The notes beneath the pieces are model-generated. The model was given only the letters and a program-made list of their open reading frames with translations, had not been told where the DNA came from and did no database searches. From Streptomyces sp. NBC_01275 (GTDB lineage: Bacteria > Actinomycetota > Actinomycetes > Streptomycetales > Streptomycetaceae), in assembly GCF_026340655.1 (NCBI RefSeq), contig NZ_JAPEOZ010000001.1:1860001-1924000 (forward strand): a DNA stretch of 64,000 nucleotides, in the 5' to 3' direction. This document shows, in pieces, positions 7,766 to 16,228 of this stretch (within the stretch, counting starts at the first letter, position 1; each line of letters begins with the position of its first letter). Position numbers and translations under genes: made by a program.

Positions 7766-8742
7766 CCACCCGTCGGCGACACATCGCCCACCTCCACCTG
7801 CACGCCTCACTGACCGAGGCTCAGTGGGCCGATATAATCGAACTGATGTCTGGTATCACGCCTCACGTCCAGACCGTCCCACCCAACGCCGTCCAGCTCG
7901 ACCTGACGTCGGCACTCAGATACTTCGGCCTGTCCCCCTACGACGTCGTCCAGTTGGCGAAGCTCCGCCTGAAGGCCCTCTACGGCATCGACAGCAGCGC
8001 TGGGCTGGCAGACAACCGCATGCTGGCAGCCATGGCGGCCGACGCGGCCGCACCGGGAGACACCACCTGGATCCGCGACGGGCAGGCCGCCACTTGGCTG
8101 TCCCCCCGTCCGGTCACCGCCCTGCCGGGGATCGGGCGCGCAACAGCGGAAACGCTCAGCAGATACGGGCTGCACACCATCGGCCAGATCGCCGACATAC
8201 CCGCGGCAACCCTGCAACGCCTTCTCGGAGTCGGTTCGGCCCGGCTGCTGGCCGAGCGCGCCCGCGGTCACGACCCTCGTCCGGTGAGCCCTTCGGAACC
8301 GGCGGCGCACCTGGCTGCCGATCTCATGCTGGAGCGGGACTGCCTGGACCCGGCACAGCATCACCGAGCGGTCCTGGCACTCGCCGACCGGATCGGCCAA
8401 CGCCTGCGTGGTGAAAGCCAGACCGCCGGCCGACTCACGCTCACCGTGCGGTACGCCGACCACAGCTCCACCACCCGTACGCGCGCGCTGTCGGAACCCA
8501 CCAACCACTCACCGACTCTTGCCGCAACTGCCCTGAGCCTGCTGACCTCCCTGGGGCTGCAGCGGGCACGAGTCCGGGCCTTCGCCATCCGTGCCGACCG
8601 CTTGGGGCCGACCAAAAGCGCCCACCGCCAGCTCTCTCTGGATCCTGGTGACACCCGTGCCCGCGCAGCCGAAGCCGCCGCGGATCGCGCCCGCCGGCGT
8701 TTCGGGCCGGAGGCTCTACGTCCAGCGACTCTGGCGGACTGA
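7762..8742 (+). CDS. Y-family polymerase-like protein, probably catalytically inactive (ImuB-like)
   Basis: Product of 326 aa with Y-family architecture but without the usual N-terminal catalytic motif (the D-M-D-x-F-F-A-S-V-E segment). At the second acidic motif, the normal S-x-D-E-x-x-L-D is replaced by NAVQLDLTSALRYFG, leaving at most one of the metal-binding acids. The helix-hairpin-helix thumb is present (PGIGRATAETLSRYG and LLGVGSARLLAERA), as is a little-finger domain. QLSLD at 290-294 looks like a beta-clamp-binding motif. This pattern matches ImuB, which recruits DnaE2 rather than synthesising DNA. The ATG overlaps the dnaE2 stop. Codon use is slightly less biased than in dnaE2 (for example an ATA codon near 7833). 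Confidence 0.8.
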   Translation: MTTRRRHIAHLHLHASLTEAQWADIIELMSGITPHVQTVPPNAVQLDLTSALRYFGLSPYDVVQLAKLRLKALYGIDSSAGLADNRMLAAMAADAAAPGDTTWIRDGQAATWLSPRPVTALPGIGRATAETLSRYGLHTIGQIADIPAATLQRLLGVGSARLLAERARGHDPRPVSPSEPAAHLAADLMLERDCLDPAQHHRAVLALADRIGQRLRGESQTAGRLTLTVRYADHSSTTRTRALSEPTNHSPTLAATALSLLTSLGLQRARVRAFAIRADRLGPTKSAHRQLSLDPGDTRARAAEAAADRARRRFGPEALRPATLAD

Positions 8743-8794
8743 CCGCTCGCGCCAAGAACACTGGCTTCTGACGAAACCGGTCCTCCTGGTCGCA

Positions 8795-8989
8795 GGTGGC
8801 GGCCCGGCTGGCGAGGAGCTGGAGGCTGTCATGGGCGGGGGTGCCGGGTTCGGCGCTGAGGGCGGTGAGGGTGAGGCCGGGCTCGGTGGGGATGGGCATG
8901 GCCTCGAAGGGGAGGGCGAGTTCGCCGACCGCAGGGTGGTGGAAGTACATGATCGTGGACATCGCGCTCGACCTGGTGTCGGGGCGGGC
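8795..8989 (-). pseudogene. Remnant of an MmyB-type XRE regulator (ligand-binding domain fragment)
   Basis: About 65 codons in one minus-strand frame read like the C-terminal end of the MmyB-like ligand-binding domain of Streptomyces helix-turn-helix regulators: FHHPAVGELALPFEAMPIPT, then AEPGTPAHDSLQLLASRAAT. There is no helix-turn-helix segment and no plausible start or intact gene around it, and the flanking frame is not protein-like. It fills the 349-base gap between the dnaE2 operon and the first streptogrisin gene and probably marks an old deletion or recombination edge. Nothing else is recognised in this gap. Confidence 0.6.
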
Positions 8990-9091
8990 GACCGTCGCCG
9001 CGGTGTGAGCGCCGGAAGAAGAGGCTGACGGCACGCAGATCGCACCGCCGGCGCCGCCGTCCACCAGGCGGGGCCTGCGTGCGGCATCGCC

Positions 9092-10180
9092 TCAGCCGAG
9101 TTGCGTCCCCGTCGCCGACAGCGCCTCCGTCACCGGCTGGAAGAACGTCTCCCCGCCCGAGGTGCAGTCGCCGCTGCCGCCGGAGGTGAGGCCGACGGCG
9201 CTGCCGCCCGAGAAGAGGGAGCCGCCGCTGTCGCCGGGCTCGGCGCAGACGTCGGTCTGGATCAGCCCGCTCACGACGTCGCCGTCGCCGTAGTTCACGG
9301 TGGCGTCCAGGCCGGTGACCGTGCCGGAGTGGACCTGGGTGGTCGAGCCGCTGCGGGTGACCTTCATGCCGACGGTGGCCTGCGCCGCGCCCGTGATCCG
9401 CTGGGCCGAGCCGTCGTAGAGGTCGACCTCGCTCGGGTGGTCGACGTCGGCGGTGTACTTGACCAGTCCGTAGTCGTCGCCCGGGAAGCTGGAGGCCTCG
9501 TTGACGCCGATCTCCTTGCCGGAGGAGTCCGACCAGGTGGAAATGGCGTCGGTGCAGTGCCCCGCGGTCAGGAAGTACGACTGGCCGCCCTTGACCACGT
9601 TGAAGCCGAGCGAGCAGCGCCCGCCCGAGCCGGTGATCGCGTCGCCGCCTGCGACGTAGGGGGTGAACTCCCCCTTGGTGCGCTGGAGTTCGGCCACCGA
9701 GCCGAGGCCGTCGACGACCTTGGCGAGCTTGGCCCACGCGGCGTCGGAGACGGTGCGGTCGGCGGTGACGACGACCTTGTCGGTGCGCGGGTCGGTCGCC
9801 CAGGCGGTGCCGGGGATGTCGGCGTGGGCCTTGAGGGTCGTATGGGCGCCGGTCAGTTCGGCGAGGGAGTTCTGGACGACTCTGGCCTGCGCGCCGGCCG
9901 CCTCGACGGTCTTCGCGGCGGCCGCGTCGAGCACGTTCACCACGAGGCTCTTACGCTGCGGGTCGTAGTAGGCGCCCGCCGCGTCGGCGCCGAGGTCCTC
10001 GCCCAGCGCCGAGGCGAGCTTTCCGGCCGCCAGGGCCGAGAGGGCGGTGGGCCGGGAAGTCTGCGCGGGCTCGCTGGCGTTCGCGCTCTGGAACTGGAAG
10101 GTGACGCCTGCGGCGACGAGCGCTGCGACGCCCGCGCCCGCCGTGACCGTCCGGCGCCCGGGTATGCGTCGGTGCTTCAA
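9092..10180 (-). CDS. Secreted streptogrisin-family serine protease (S1)
   Basis: Chymotrypsin-fold extracellular protease made as a pre-pro-enzyme, 362 aa. The start is a TTG at 10180 with a strong AGGAGG seven bases upstream; the longer open frame lacks such support. A signal peptide (about 1-38, basic then hydrophobic) precedes an alpha-lytic-type prodomain (to about 175). The mature chain begins near [14 protein letters not shown]. Catalytic motifs are TAGHC (His), DDYGLVKY (Asp) and GDSGGS (Ser), with disulfide cysteines in the streptogrisin positions. It shares the final [11 protein letters not shown]...[10 protein letters not shown] segment with the second protease at 11329, suggesting a duplication. 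Autocatalytic maturation is known for the family. Confidence 0.88.
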   Translation of the reverse strand: MKHRRIPGRRTVTAGAGVAALVAAGVTFQFQSANASEPAQTSRPTALSALAAGKLASALGEDLGADAAGAYYDPQRKSLVVNVLDAAAAKTVEAAGAQARVVQNSLAELTGAHTTLKAHADIPGTAWATDPRTDKVVVTADRTVSDAAWAKLAKVVDGLGSVAELQRTKGEFTPYVAGGDAITGSGGRCSLGFNVVKGGQSYFLTAGHCTDAISTWSDSSGKEIGVNEASSFPGDDYGLVKYTADVDHPSEVDLYDGSAQRITGAAQATVGMKVTRSGSTTQVHSGTVTGLDATVNYGDGDVVSGLIQTDVCAEPGDSGGSLFSGGSAVGLTSGGSGDCTSGGETFFQPVTEALSATGTQLG

Positions 10181-10323
10181 CTCTTGTCCTCCTGTGGGGG
10201 GCGACCCGGGCGGTCGTGGGGACCGTACGGGCCGGAAGGCCGGTTGACGGGCAGCCACTCTTCCGAACCGCACAGGGAGCACACAAGGTCGCCCTCCGCA
10301 CGCGCACAGGGTGGGCACCGCAC
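10177..10323 (-). CDS. Possible 48-residue zinc-ribbon protein
   Basis: Short ORF from a GTG at 10323 to a TGA that overlaps the TTG start of the protease gene. The product starts [19 protein letters not shown], with Cys3, Cys6, Cys15 and Cys18 arranged as two CxxC knuckles, then a Pro/Gly-rich tail. GGAGG lies only two bases before the GTG, which is too close to be ideal. It sits between the slipin gene (ends 10356) and the protease gene on the same strand, so it could couple the two. It is too short to recognise by family; chance coding cannot be excluded. Confidence 0.35.
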   Translation of the reverse strand: MRCPPCARAEGDLVCSLCGSEEWLPVNRPSGPYGPHDRPGRPPQEDKS

Positions 10324-10355
10324 GCCCTCCGCGCCTTCACCACCCCGTTCGCCGG

Positions 10356-11162
10356 CTACTCCTGGCCCGATGCCCTCTCCGGTGCGGGCGCCGTGGGCAG
10401 CGGCTGCTGGGCCCGTTCCAGGAAGCGCAGCAGCTCCACCGGGAACGGCAGCACCAGCGTCGAGTTCTTCTCGGCGGCGACCGCCACGACCGTCTGCAGC
10501 AGTCTCAGTTGGAGTGCGGCGGGCTGCTCGGACATCTCCTTCGCGGCCTCGGCGAGCTTCTTCGACGCCTGGAGTTCGGCGTCGGCGTTGATGACCCGGG
10601 CCCGCCGTTCGCGGTCGGCCTCGGCCTGCCGGGCCATGGACCGCTTCATCGTCTCGGGCAGGGAGACGTCCTTGATCTCGACCCGGTCGATGGTGACGCC
10701 CCACTCCACGGCCGGGCTGTCGATCATCAACTCCAGCCCCTGGTTGAGCTTTTCGCGGTTGGACAGCAGATCGTCCAGTTCGCTCTTGCCGATGATGGAC
10801 CGCAGGGAGGTCTGCGCCATCTGCGCGACGGCGAACCGGTAGTCCTCCACCCGGACGATCGCCTCGGCCGGCGAGGTCACCTTGAAGTAGACGACGGCGT
10901 CGACGCGCACCGTGACGTTGTCCCGGGTGATGCCCTCCTGCCCGGGCACCGGCATCGTGACGATCTGCATGTTGACCTTGCGGAGCCGGTCGACGCCCGG
11001 AACGATCAGGGTGAGCCCCGGTTCGCGCACCTCGGGCCGGAGTTTCCCGAGGCGGAAGACCACACCCCGTTCGTACTGCTTGACGACCCGGGCCGCCGCC
11101 GTCACGTACACCACTCCGGCGGACACGAGCACCGCTCCCGCCGCCGCCAACTCCACGACCAT
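10356..11162 (-). CDS. Slipin (stomatin/SPFH-domain membrane protein)
   Basis: A 268-aa SPFH/band-7 protein. One N-terminal membrane helix (about 4-24) is followed by the SPFH domain starting VKQYERGVVFRLGKLRPEV, with the conserved EPGLTLIVPGVD stretch and NVTVRVDAVVYFKV strand. An Ala/Glu-rich coiled-coil segment (AEADRERRARVINADAELQA) and a C-terminal hydrophobic patch follow, as expected for oligomeric ring or scaffold proteins of the membrane. Slipins often sit beside NfeD-type proteins; none is present here. It is downstream of the terminator of the second protease, so it probably has its own promoter. Confidence 0.88.
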   Translation of the reverse strand: MVVELAAAGAVLVSAGVVYVTAAARVVKQYERGVVFRLGKLRPEVREPGLTLIVPGVDRLRKVNMQIVTMPVPGQEGITRDNVTVRVDAVVYFKVTSPAEAIVRVEDYRFAVAQMAQTSLRSIIGKSELDDLLSNREKLNQGLELMIDSPAVEWGVTIDRVEIKDVSLPETMKRSMARQAEADRERRARVINADAELQASKKLAEAAKEMSEQPAALQLRLLQTVVAVAAEKNSTLVLPFPVELLRFLERAQQPLPTAPAPERASGQE

Positions 11163-11226
11163 GCCGGCCCCCAGGGGTCCGAAGCACTACCTGTACTCCG
11201 ACGGTAACCCCGCGCTCCGGACAAGG

Positions 11227-11263
11227 GCGAGCCCCCGCACGCCGGTTGCGTGCGGGGGCTCGC
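11227..11263. terminator. Strong terminator hairpin downstream of the second streptogrisin gene
   Basis: A perfect 16-bp stem (GCGAGCCCCCGCACGC at 11227-11242 and its complement at 11248-11263) closes a 5-base loop. It lies 66 bases after the stop of the protease gene ending at 11329 and upstream of the slipin gene, separating the two units. Confidence 0.8.
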
Positions 11264-11328
11264 CTCACCCTGCCGACCACCGGCGGCCGTGCCGCCGACT
11301 TCCGGCTACCGGCTGTCGGACGGGACCG

Positions 11329-12237
11329 TCAGCCGACGCTCACGCCGTAGTAGCTCAGCGCCTCGGTGACCGGCTGGAAGAAGGTCGTGCCGCCGGAGGT
11401 GCAGTTGCCGCTGCCGCCGGAGGTCAGACCGTAGGCCACGGTGCCCGAATACAGGGGGCCGCCGCTGTCGCCGCCCTCGGCGCAGACCGTGGTCTGGATC
11501 ATGCCGTAGACGATGTCGCCGCTGCCGTAGTTGACGGTGGCGTTCAGGGCGGTGACCCGGCCGCTGTGGGTGCCCGTGGTGGAGCCGCGACGGTAGACCG
11601 TCGTGCCCACGCTCGGGGTGGCCGCGCTGCTGATGGTCTGAGTGCCGACCGTGCTCGGGTGGGCGACCGACGTGTTGGTGTACCGCACCAGCGCGAAGTC
11701 GTTGGTCGGGAAGCTGTAGCTGACGTTCGTGCCCAGCGTCGAGGTCTGGCCCGAGTTGGAGTACCAGGTGGTGGCGACCTCACCGCAGTGGCCGGCGGTC
11801 AGGAAGTAGTAGGTGCTCCCGCTGTGCACGTTGAAGCCCAGCGAACAGCGGTAGCCGCCGCCGTAGATGGCGTCGCCGCCGGTGATCAGCTTCTTGAACT
11901 GGCCCGGCGTGCGCTTGATCGTGAGCGCGCCGGCGTTGCCGCCCGCCTGCTCCTTGATCTTGGCGAGCTCGGCGGCCGAGACCGTGCTGTCGGCGGTGAC
12001 GACGACCCGGTTGGTCTTGCTGTCGACGGCCCAGGCGGTGCCCGGGACGTCCGCCTGGAGCACCGAACTGCTGGCGCTCTTCAGCTGGGCGGTGCTGAAG
12101 GTGGCGGAGTCGGCCGCGCTCGCGTTGGGGATCGCGATGGCGGCCGCGGCCACGAGTCCGGTGGCGACGGCCATCAGACGGGTGCGTCTCGTGGCGCCGC
12201 TCTCGGACAGGGTGGGGGTGGTGCGCTTGATCCTCAC
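11329..12237 (-). CDS. Secreted streptogrisin A/B-like serine protease
   Basis: Chymotrypsin-fold extracellular protease, 302 aa from GTG 12237, preceded by GGGAGG eight bases upstream. The N-terminus VRIKRTT matches the known streptogrisin pre-peptide style. The signal peptide runs to about residue 40 (NASA), then a short propeptide of the SGPA/SGPB kind. The mature chain begins near [20 protein letters not shown]. Catalytic motifs are [13 protein letters not shown] and GDSGGP. Six cysteines fit the usual disulfides. A strong terminator follows. It is similar to the protease at 9092 and probably a paralogue. Streptogrisins in Streptomyces are secreted during development and kept in check by inhibitor proteins. 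Confidence 0.9.
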   Translation of the reverse strand: MRIKRTTPTLSESGATRRTRLMAVATGLVAAAAIAIPNASAADSATFSTAQLKSASSSVLQADVPGTAWAVDSKTNRVVVTADSTVSAAELAKIKEQAGGNAGALTIKRTPGQFKKLITGGDAIYGGGYRCSLGFNVHSGSTYYFLTAGHCGEVATTWYSNSGQTSTLGTNVSYSFPTNDFALVRYTNTSVAHPSTVGTQTISSAATPSVGTTVYRRGSTTGTHSGRVTALNATVNYGSGDIVYGMIQTTVCAEGGDSGGPLYSGTVAYGLTSGGSGNCTSGGTTFFQPVTEALSYYGVSVG

Positions 12238-12463
12238 TTTTCGTTCCCTCCCAGGGGAATTCGGGGGCCCGTCGAGTGGGGTCGGGGCCCGTGAGGCGCA
12301 GCCAGGGCCGACGTTCGTCCGCACAACGGACACGCCGTGCCCCTGACAAGCGCTGTGGGGGAGTATTCGGCCGAACGGCCGGTCGGCGCAAGAGCGCCTT
12401 TCGGCCGCCGGATCCGGGACGAACTGGGCGAGTTGACCCCCCTTGCATCTCTCTTGCCCCGGC

Positions 12464-13255
12464 TCAGGCCAGGTTGCGCTCCCCTGCCTCGATCACCGCG
12501 GCAAGGGTGTTGCCGGGCGGCGGGAAGGGACAGATGAAGGCATCGGCGAAGGCGCACGGAGGCAGTACGGCCCGGTTGAAGTCGACGGTCGTGCGTCCGT
12601 CCGCGGCGGGTGCGCCGGGGTGCAGGAATCGGAACCGGTAGCTGCTCACCCCACTGCCGGCGTCCGCGAACACCGCCCACAGCGAGCCGTCGCCCTGCAC
12701 GCTCGCCTGGAGCGTGTGCTCCTGCCCGTCGAGCCGGAACGTCAGCTCCCCGCCGAGCCCGAGACCCCGTTCGCGTCCGTCGGCGTTCGGCACCCGCACG
12801 GTCCGCTCCTCGCCGTACGGCGTGAAGCGCGCCGGCACCGACCAGCGCGGCTCGTACGGGGCGACGTCGACCCCGCCTCCGCCCCGGAACCGGCGCCGGG
12901 CCTCGGCGGCGGGGTCGAAGTCGCGTATCCCCCAGACTCCCTCGCGGACCAGCACGACCAGCCGTCGCTCGCCGTACGCGACCCGGGCCTCGCCCGCCGG
13001 TCCCCCGTCGGCGCCGAGCCGCACCTCCCCGCTGAACGGCTTGCCGTCCACGCTCAGCCCGTCGTCCTCGACTGCGGTGAGCACCACTGCGTCCTCTTCC
13101 GCCGCCCAGACCCCGGGGGTGTCCCGAAGTCGACCGTCCGGATAGTCCTCCAACCAGTACGTGCCGGTGAGGGCCAACGGCCCGTAAGGCGCCGAGAGCG
13201 TCTCTATGCGCTGCTCGCGCCACTGCTTGAAGTCGTCGACCGCGTCTGTCGTCAT
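12464..13255 (-). CDS. DUF1684-family protein
   Basis: A 263-aa cytoplasmic protein of the DUF1684 family, whose biochemical role is unknown. Family signatures include the N-terminal [21 protein letters not shown], the central [20 protein letters not shown] and the C-terminal stretch [20 protein letters not shown] followed by PPPGN, which is the best conserved part. No signal peptide or membrane segment is seen. It is the third gene of an apparent operon with the luciferase-like monooxygenase (16 bases upstream) and the FAD/NAD(P)-binding protein. GAGGAAAGGATC precedes the ATG. The context suggests a role linked to flavin oxidation of a small substrate. Confidence 0.82.
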   Translation of the reverse strand: MTTDAVDDFKQWREQRIETLSAPYGPLALTGTYWLEDYPDGRLRDTPGVWAAEEDAVVLTAVEDDGLSVDGKPFSGEVRLGADGGPAGEARVAYGERRLVVLVREGVWGIRDFDPAAEARRRFRGGGGVDVAPYEPRWSVPARFTPYGEERTVRVPNADGRERGLGLGGELTFRLDGQEHTLQASVQGDGSLWAVFADAGSGVSSYRFRFLHPGAPAADGRTTVDFNRAVLPPCAFADAFICPFPPPGNTLAAVIEAGERNLA

Positions 13256-13271
13256 GTGCTTGATCCTTTCC

Positions 13272-14429
13272 TCACATCGTCCCCGCTGCGTACTGGGCTT
13301 GGGCCGGTCGGCCCAGACCCAGGTGCTCGCGGAGGGTGCTGCCCGGGTAGAAGGTGCGGAACAGGCTGCGGTGCTGGAGCAGTGCGACCGTGCCGTTGAC
13401 CAGGCGTTCCAGGTCGCGGCGCGGTTCCACGGGAGTGAGGTGGAAGCCGTCGACGGCGCCGTCCTGGTGCCAGGAGGCGATCAGGTCGGCGAGGTCGACG
13501 GGACCGCCGCGGTAGAGGGGGCCCTGTGCCGTCTGCCGGGGGCCGCCCCCGCCATGGCTCGGCTCGGCCGCGTGCTCCCCGTCGCCGAGGTCGATCAGCA
13601 GGCGGACCAGGACCCGCAGGGAGTCCGGGTCCCGGCCGGACTCGGCGGCCTCCCGGCGCAGCAGGTCGCGCACGGCCCGGGCCTGCGCGGAGCTCGCCGC
13701 GGGGACGAGCACGACGTCGGCGTACCGGGCCGCGGTGACCAGGCCGTGCTCCTCGGCGGCGTCGACGGCGTCGACGACCCGTACGGGGTAGCCCTGCGGG
13801 GGACGGGGATGCTCCTGCGGGGGACGGGGGTGGTCCTGCGGAGACCGGAGCGCGGAATCGTCCGCCGCGCCGGCTGAACCTGACGAGCCGACTGAACCGC
13901 CTGAACCGGCTGAGTCGGATGAGGGGGATGAGGGGGATGAGGGGGATGAGTCGGCGGCTGAGTCGACGTGGTTCGTCCGGCGCGGCTTGTCCCGGTCGGT
14001 GAAGCGGGCGGCCGCGCCGTCCCAGGTCTCGGCGTCGCCCGCCTGCCGGCTGCCGGGGAGGCGGGCCTTCCCCTTCGTGCCCTCCGTGCCGGGCAGGCCG
14101 AGCCGCCAGCCGGCCCGGCCCCGGCTGACCTGGTCGAGGGCGGCGAAGGGCTCGGTGAGCGTGGTGACGGGTCTGGCGAAGGCGGGCACCAGACCCACCC
14201 GATGGGTGACGAGCGCGGCCCGGGACAGCACGGCCGACGCGTCGAACCCGGGGCCGGAGCCAGGGCCGGCGGAGGCGTCGTCCAGCGTCACGAAGTCGAG
14301 CCCGCCGCGCTCGGCGAGCCGCACCAGCTCGACGTAGGAGTCGGCCTCGCGCACCCCCGGCTGGTCGACGCCCGCGGCCAGATGCAGCAGGCCCCGGCCG
14401 TGCGAGGACGTCACGTGTGAGGACGTCAT
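13272..14429 (-). CDS. Luciferase-like (LLM) flavin monooxygenase with low-complexity insert
   Basis: A 385-aa bacterial-luciferase-family oxidoreductase. The start is ATG 14429 (MTSSHVTSSHGRG), preceded by GGGAAAGG about nine bases upstream; the open frame continues further but is not protein-like. The barrel start GLLHLAAGVDQPG, ERGGLDFVTLDDA and VTHRVGLVPAFARPVTTLTEP match the family, as does the C-terminal GAVDGFHLTPVEPRRDLERL. The middle is unusual: about residues 150-205 are a Ser/Gly-rich tract and a repeated P-Q-[DE]-H-P-R-P segment, replacing part of the barrel. It needs a reduced flavin partner. It is co-directional and close to the FAD/NAD(P)-binding gene (38 bases). Confidence 0.82.
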   Translation of the reverse strand: MTSSHVTSSHGRGLLHLAAGVDQPGVREADSYVELVRLAERGGLDFVTLDDASAGPGSGPGFDASAVLSRAALVTHRVGLVPAFARPVTTLTEPFAALDQVSRGRAGWRLGLPGTEGTKGKARLPGSRQAGDAETWDGAAARFTDRDKPRRTNHVDSAADSSPSSPSSPSSDSAGSGGSVGSSGSAGAADDSALRSPQDHPRPPQEHPRPPQGYPVRVVDAVDAAEEHGLVTAARYADVVLVPAASSAQARAVRDLLRREAAESGRDPDSLRVLVRLLIDLGDGEHAAEPSHGGGGPRQTAQGPLYRGGPVDLADLIASWHQDGAVDGFHLTPVEPRRDLERLVNGTVALLQHRSLFRTFYPGSTLREHLGLGRPAQAQYAAGTM

Positions 14430-14467
14430 ATGAGGAGACCTTTCCCTTGGCTGGTCGTGGAGTGGGC

Positions 14468-16228
14468 TCATCCGACGGCGTCGGCGCCCAGGTCCCGCAG
14501 GAACACCAGGGCGGCGCGCGCGGCGGCGTCGTTCTGCCGGAAGGCGGGCCCTCCCGTACGCGGCCGGGTGAACGCGCCCGGCGTACGGCCGTCGGTGTGC
14601 GGTCCGAGCGCGAAGCGCCGCGGATGCGGGCGGCCGTCCCGGTCCAGGACGCGCCCGTCGATCCGGTCCACCCGCAGCAGCCCGTCCGGCGTCTCCCCGG
14701 CGCCGTCGGCGTGCAGCTCGCGCAGCAGCGGGTCGAGCGCGCGCCGCAGCGTGGGCTCGGGCAACCGGGCCTCCACCAGCGCCCGCGCCTCGACGGAGAA
14801 GTCCGGCACGGTGTCGCTCGACGCCCGGAACACCCCGCCCTCGGCCCGTACGGCCATGTCGGCGCCGACGAACTTCACCACCCCGGCCCGGGACAGCGCG
14901 AGCAGCTGCCGCAGCCGGGGTCCGGGCGGCCCAGAAGCCAGGTAGCTGAAGAAGCCGTGCCACCAGGAGCCGATGTCCCCGAGCCGTACCAACTGCCCGT
15001 AGACGGAGAGCAGTCCGAGGAAGACCGCCAGGTCGGGGCTGTAGGAGGGATCGTGACGGCGGTTCAGGTCGTCCTCGACATACTGGCGCAGCCCGTCCTG
15101 GAACTCCTCGTGCGTCGCGTACCGCACCCCGTCCAGCGGCCGGTCGAGCGCGGCGAGGTCGAGCCGGTCACGGGGGTCGGGCACGGCGGACGCGACCAGG
15201 TTCTCCCGCTCGACCGTGTCGGAGGCGGCCGCGTACTTCTCCTCGAAGTCCGTCCAGGCGATCGAGGTCCGCTCGGGATGGACCGTGAAGAGCCGGTGGT
15301 AGTGCGCGAACCCCAACTCCTTCTCCACCAACGGCCAGACGTCCCGCCGGAAGTCGAACCCCCCGGGCAACGCGAGCAGCCCCTCGATCTCGGCGGGCCC
15401 CAGGAACCTGGGCAGCGGCGGCCGCTCCCCGGTCCAGTCGTAGCCGATCTTCGAGTGGTACGGCACTCCGCGTCGCGAGCCGACGTACAGCACCGGTTCC
15501 CGCCCCGAGGGCAGATAGGTGTCGTCCCCCTCGTACCGTCCGCCGCGCCCCTCGGTGAGCAGGACCGTCAGGTCGACGAAGGCGAGGCCGAAGCCGCGGA
15601 CCAGGACGGGCTCGCCGGGCCGCAGCGCGGACAGGTCGCTGTCCGCGGTGAAGTCCGGCGGGAGATGGGTGAGGTCGTGCTCGCGGGCGTAGGCGGCCAA
15701 CGCCCGCTGCTCGTCGTCGAGTTCGGCGTCGAGATGGCCGAGGGCGAGGACGACGAGGTCGGCGAGCAGCGGCCGGGGGCGGCCCTCGAGCCACACCTGC
15801 TGGCGGCCCTCGCGGGATCCGCTCACCCGCAGGGCGCGCCGTGGATGGTGGTGGACGGCGATCTCCGGGGGCAGGGCGGCGACGGCCTCCTCATGCACCC
15901 AGCGCAGATAGGCGCCCTGGATCCGGCGGTCGGCGAAGGTGCGTCCGTCGAGGCCGGCCCATTCGTGCAGCGTGGGCCCGGGGCGCACCGGCCCGTCCAT
16001 CGCCACCGTCTCGTCGGTGAACATGGTGACGTCCTCGGCGTGCGAGTTCATCCACAGCAGCGGCGACTGCGCGGCCCGCCAGATGCGTCCCGCGCCCGGC
16101 GGATGCGGGTCCACGAGATGGATGTCGAGGCCCGAACCGGCGTACAGCTCGGGCGTGTTGGCGGCGATCCGCTCGATCAGACCGGTCCCCCGCGGCCCGG
16201 CCCCGACGATCACGAGAGAGGGCCTCAT
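14468..16228 (-). CDS. FAD/NAD(P)-binding oxidoreductase (PF13454-type)
   Basis: A 586-aa flavoprotein-like enzyme. The N-terminal dinucleotide-binding fold begins SLVIVGAGPRGTGLIERI (residues 4-21, GxGxxG-type). The segment IHLVDPHPPGAGRIWRAAQS and the second nucleotide-binding strand LADLVVLALGHLD are typical of the FAD-NAD(P)-binding family annotated HI0933/YdhS-like. No membrane segment is seen. It is the first gene of an operon with the LLM monooxygenase and DUF1684 protein, so it could supply reduced cofactor or act on the same compound. The ATG at 16228 follows a weak AGAG-type site. Substrate unknown. Confidence 0.82.
   Translation of the reverse strand: MRPSLVIVGAGPRGTGLIERIAANTPELYAGSGLDIHLVDPHPPGAGRIWRAAQSPLLWMNSHAEDVTMFTDETVAMDGPVRPGPTLHEWAGLDGRTFADRRIQGAYLRWVHEEAVAALPPEIAVHHHPRRALRVSGSREGRQQVWLEGRPRPLLADLVVLALGHLDAELDDEQRALAAYAREHDLTHLPPDFTADSDLSALRPGEPVLVRGFGLAFVDLTVLLTEGRGGRYEGDDTYLPSGREPVLYVGSRRGVPYHSKIGYDWTGERPPLPRFLGPAEIEGLLALPGGFDFRRDVWPLVEKELGFAHYHRLFTVHPERTSIAWTDFEEKYAAASDTVERENLVASAVPDPRDRLDLAALDRPLDGVRYATHEEFQDGLRQYVEDDLNRRHDPSYSPDLAVFLGLLSVYGQLVRLGDIGSWWHGFFSYLASGPPGPRLRQLLALSRAGVVKFVGADMAVRAEGGVFRASSDTVPDFSVEARALVEARLPEPTLRRALDPLLRELHADGAGETPDGLLRVDRIDGRVLDRDGRPHPRRFALGPHTDGRTPGAFTRPRTGGPAFRQNDAAARAALVFLRDLGADAVG

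Noticed and set aside
7832..7837. TATAAT inside the Y-family-like gene as an internal promoter
   Set aside because: No acceptable -35 box at the right distance, and coding sequence before it matches the family N-terminus.
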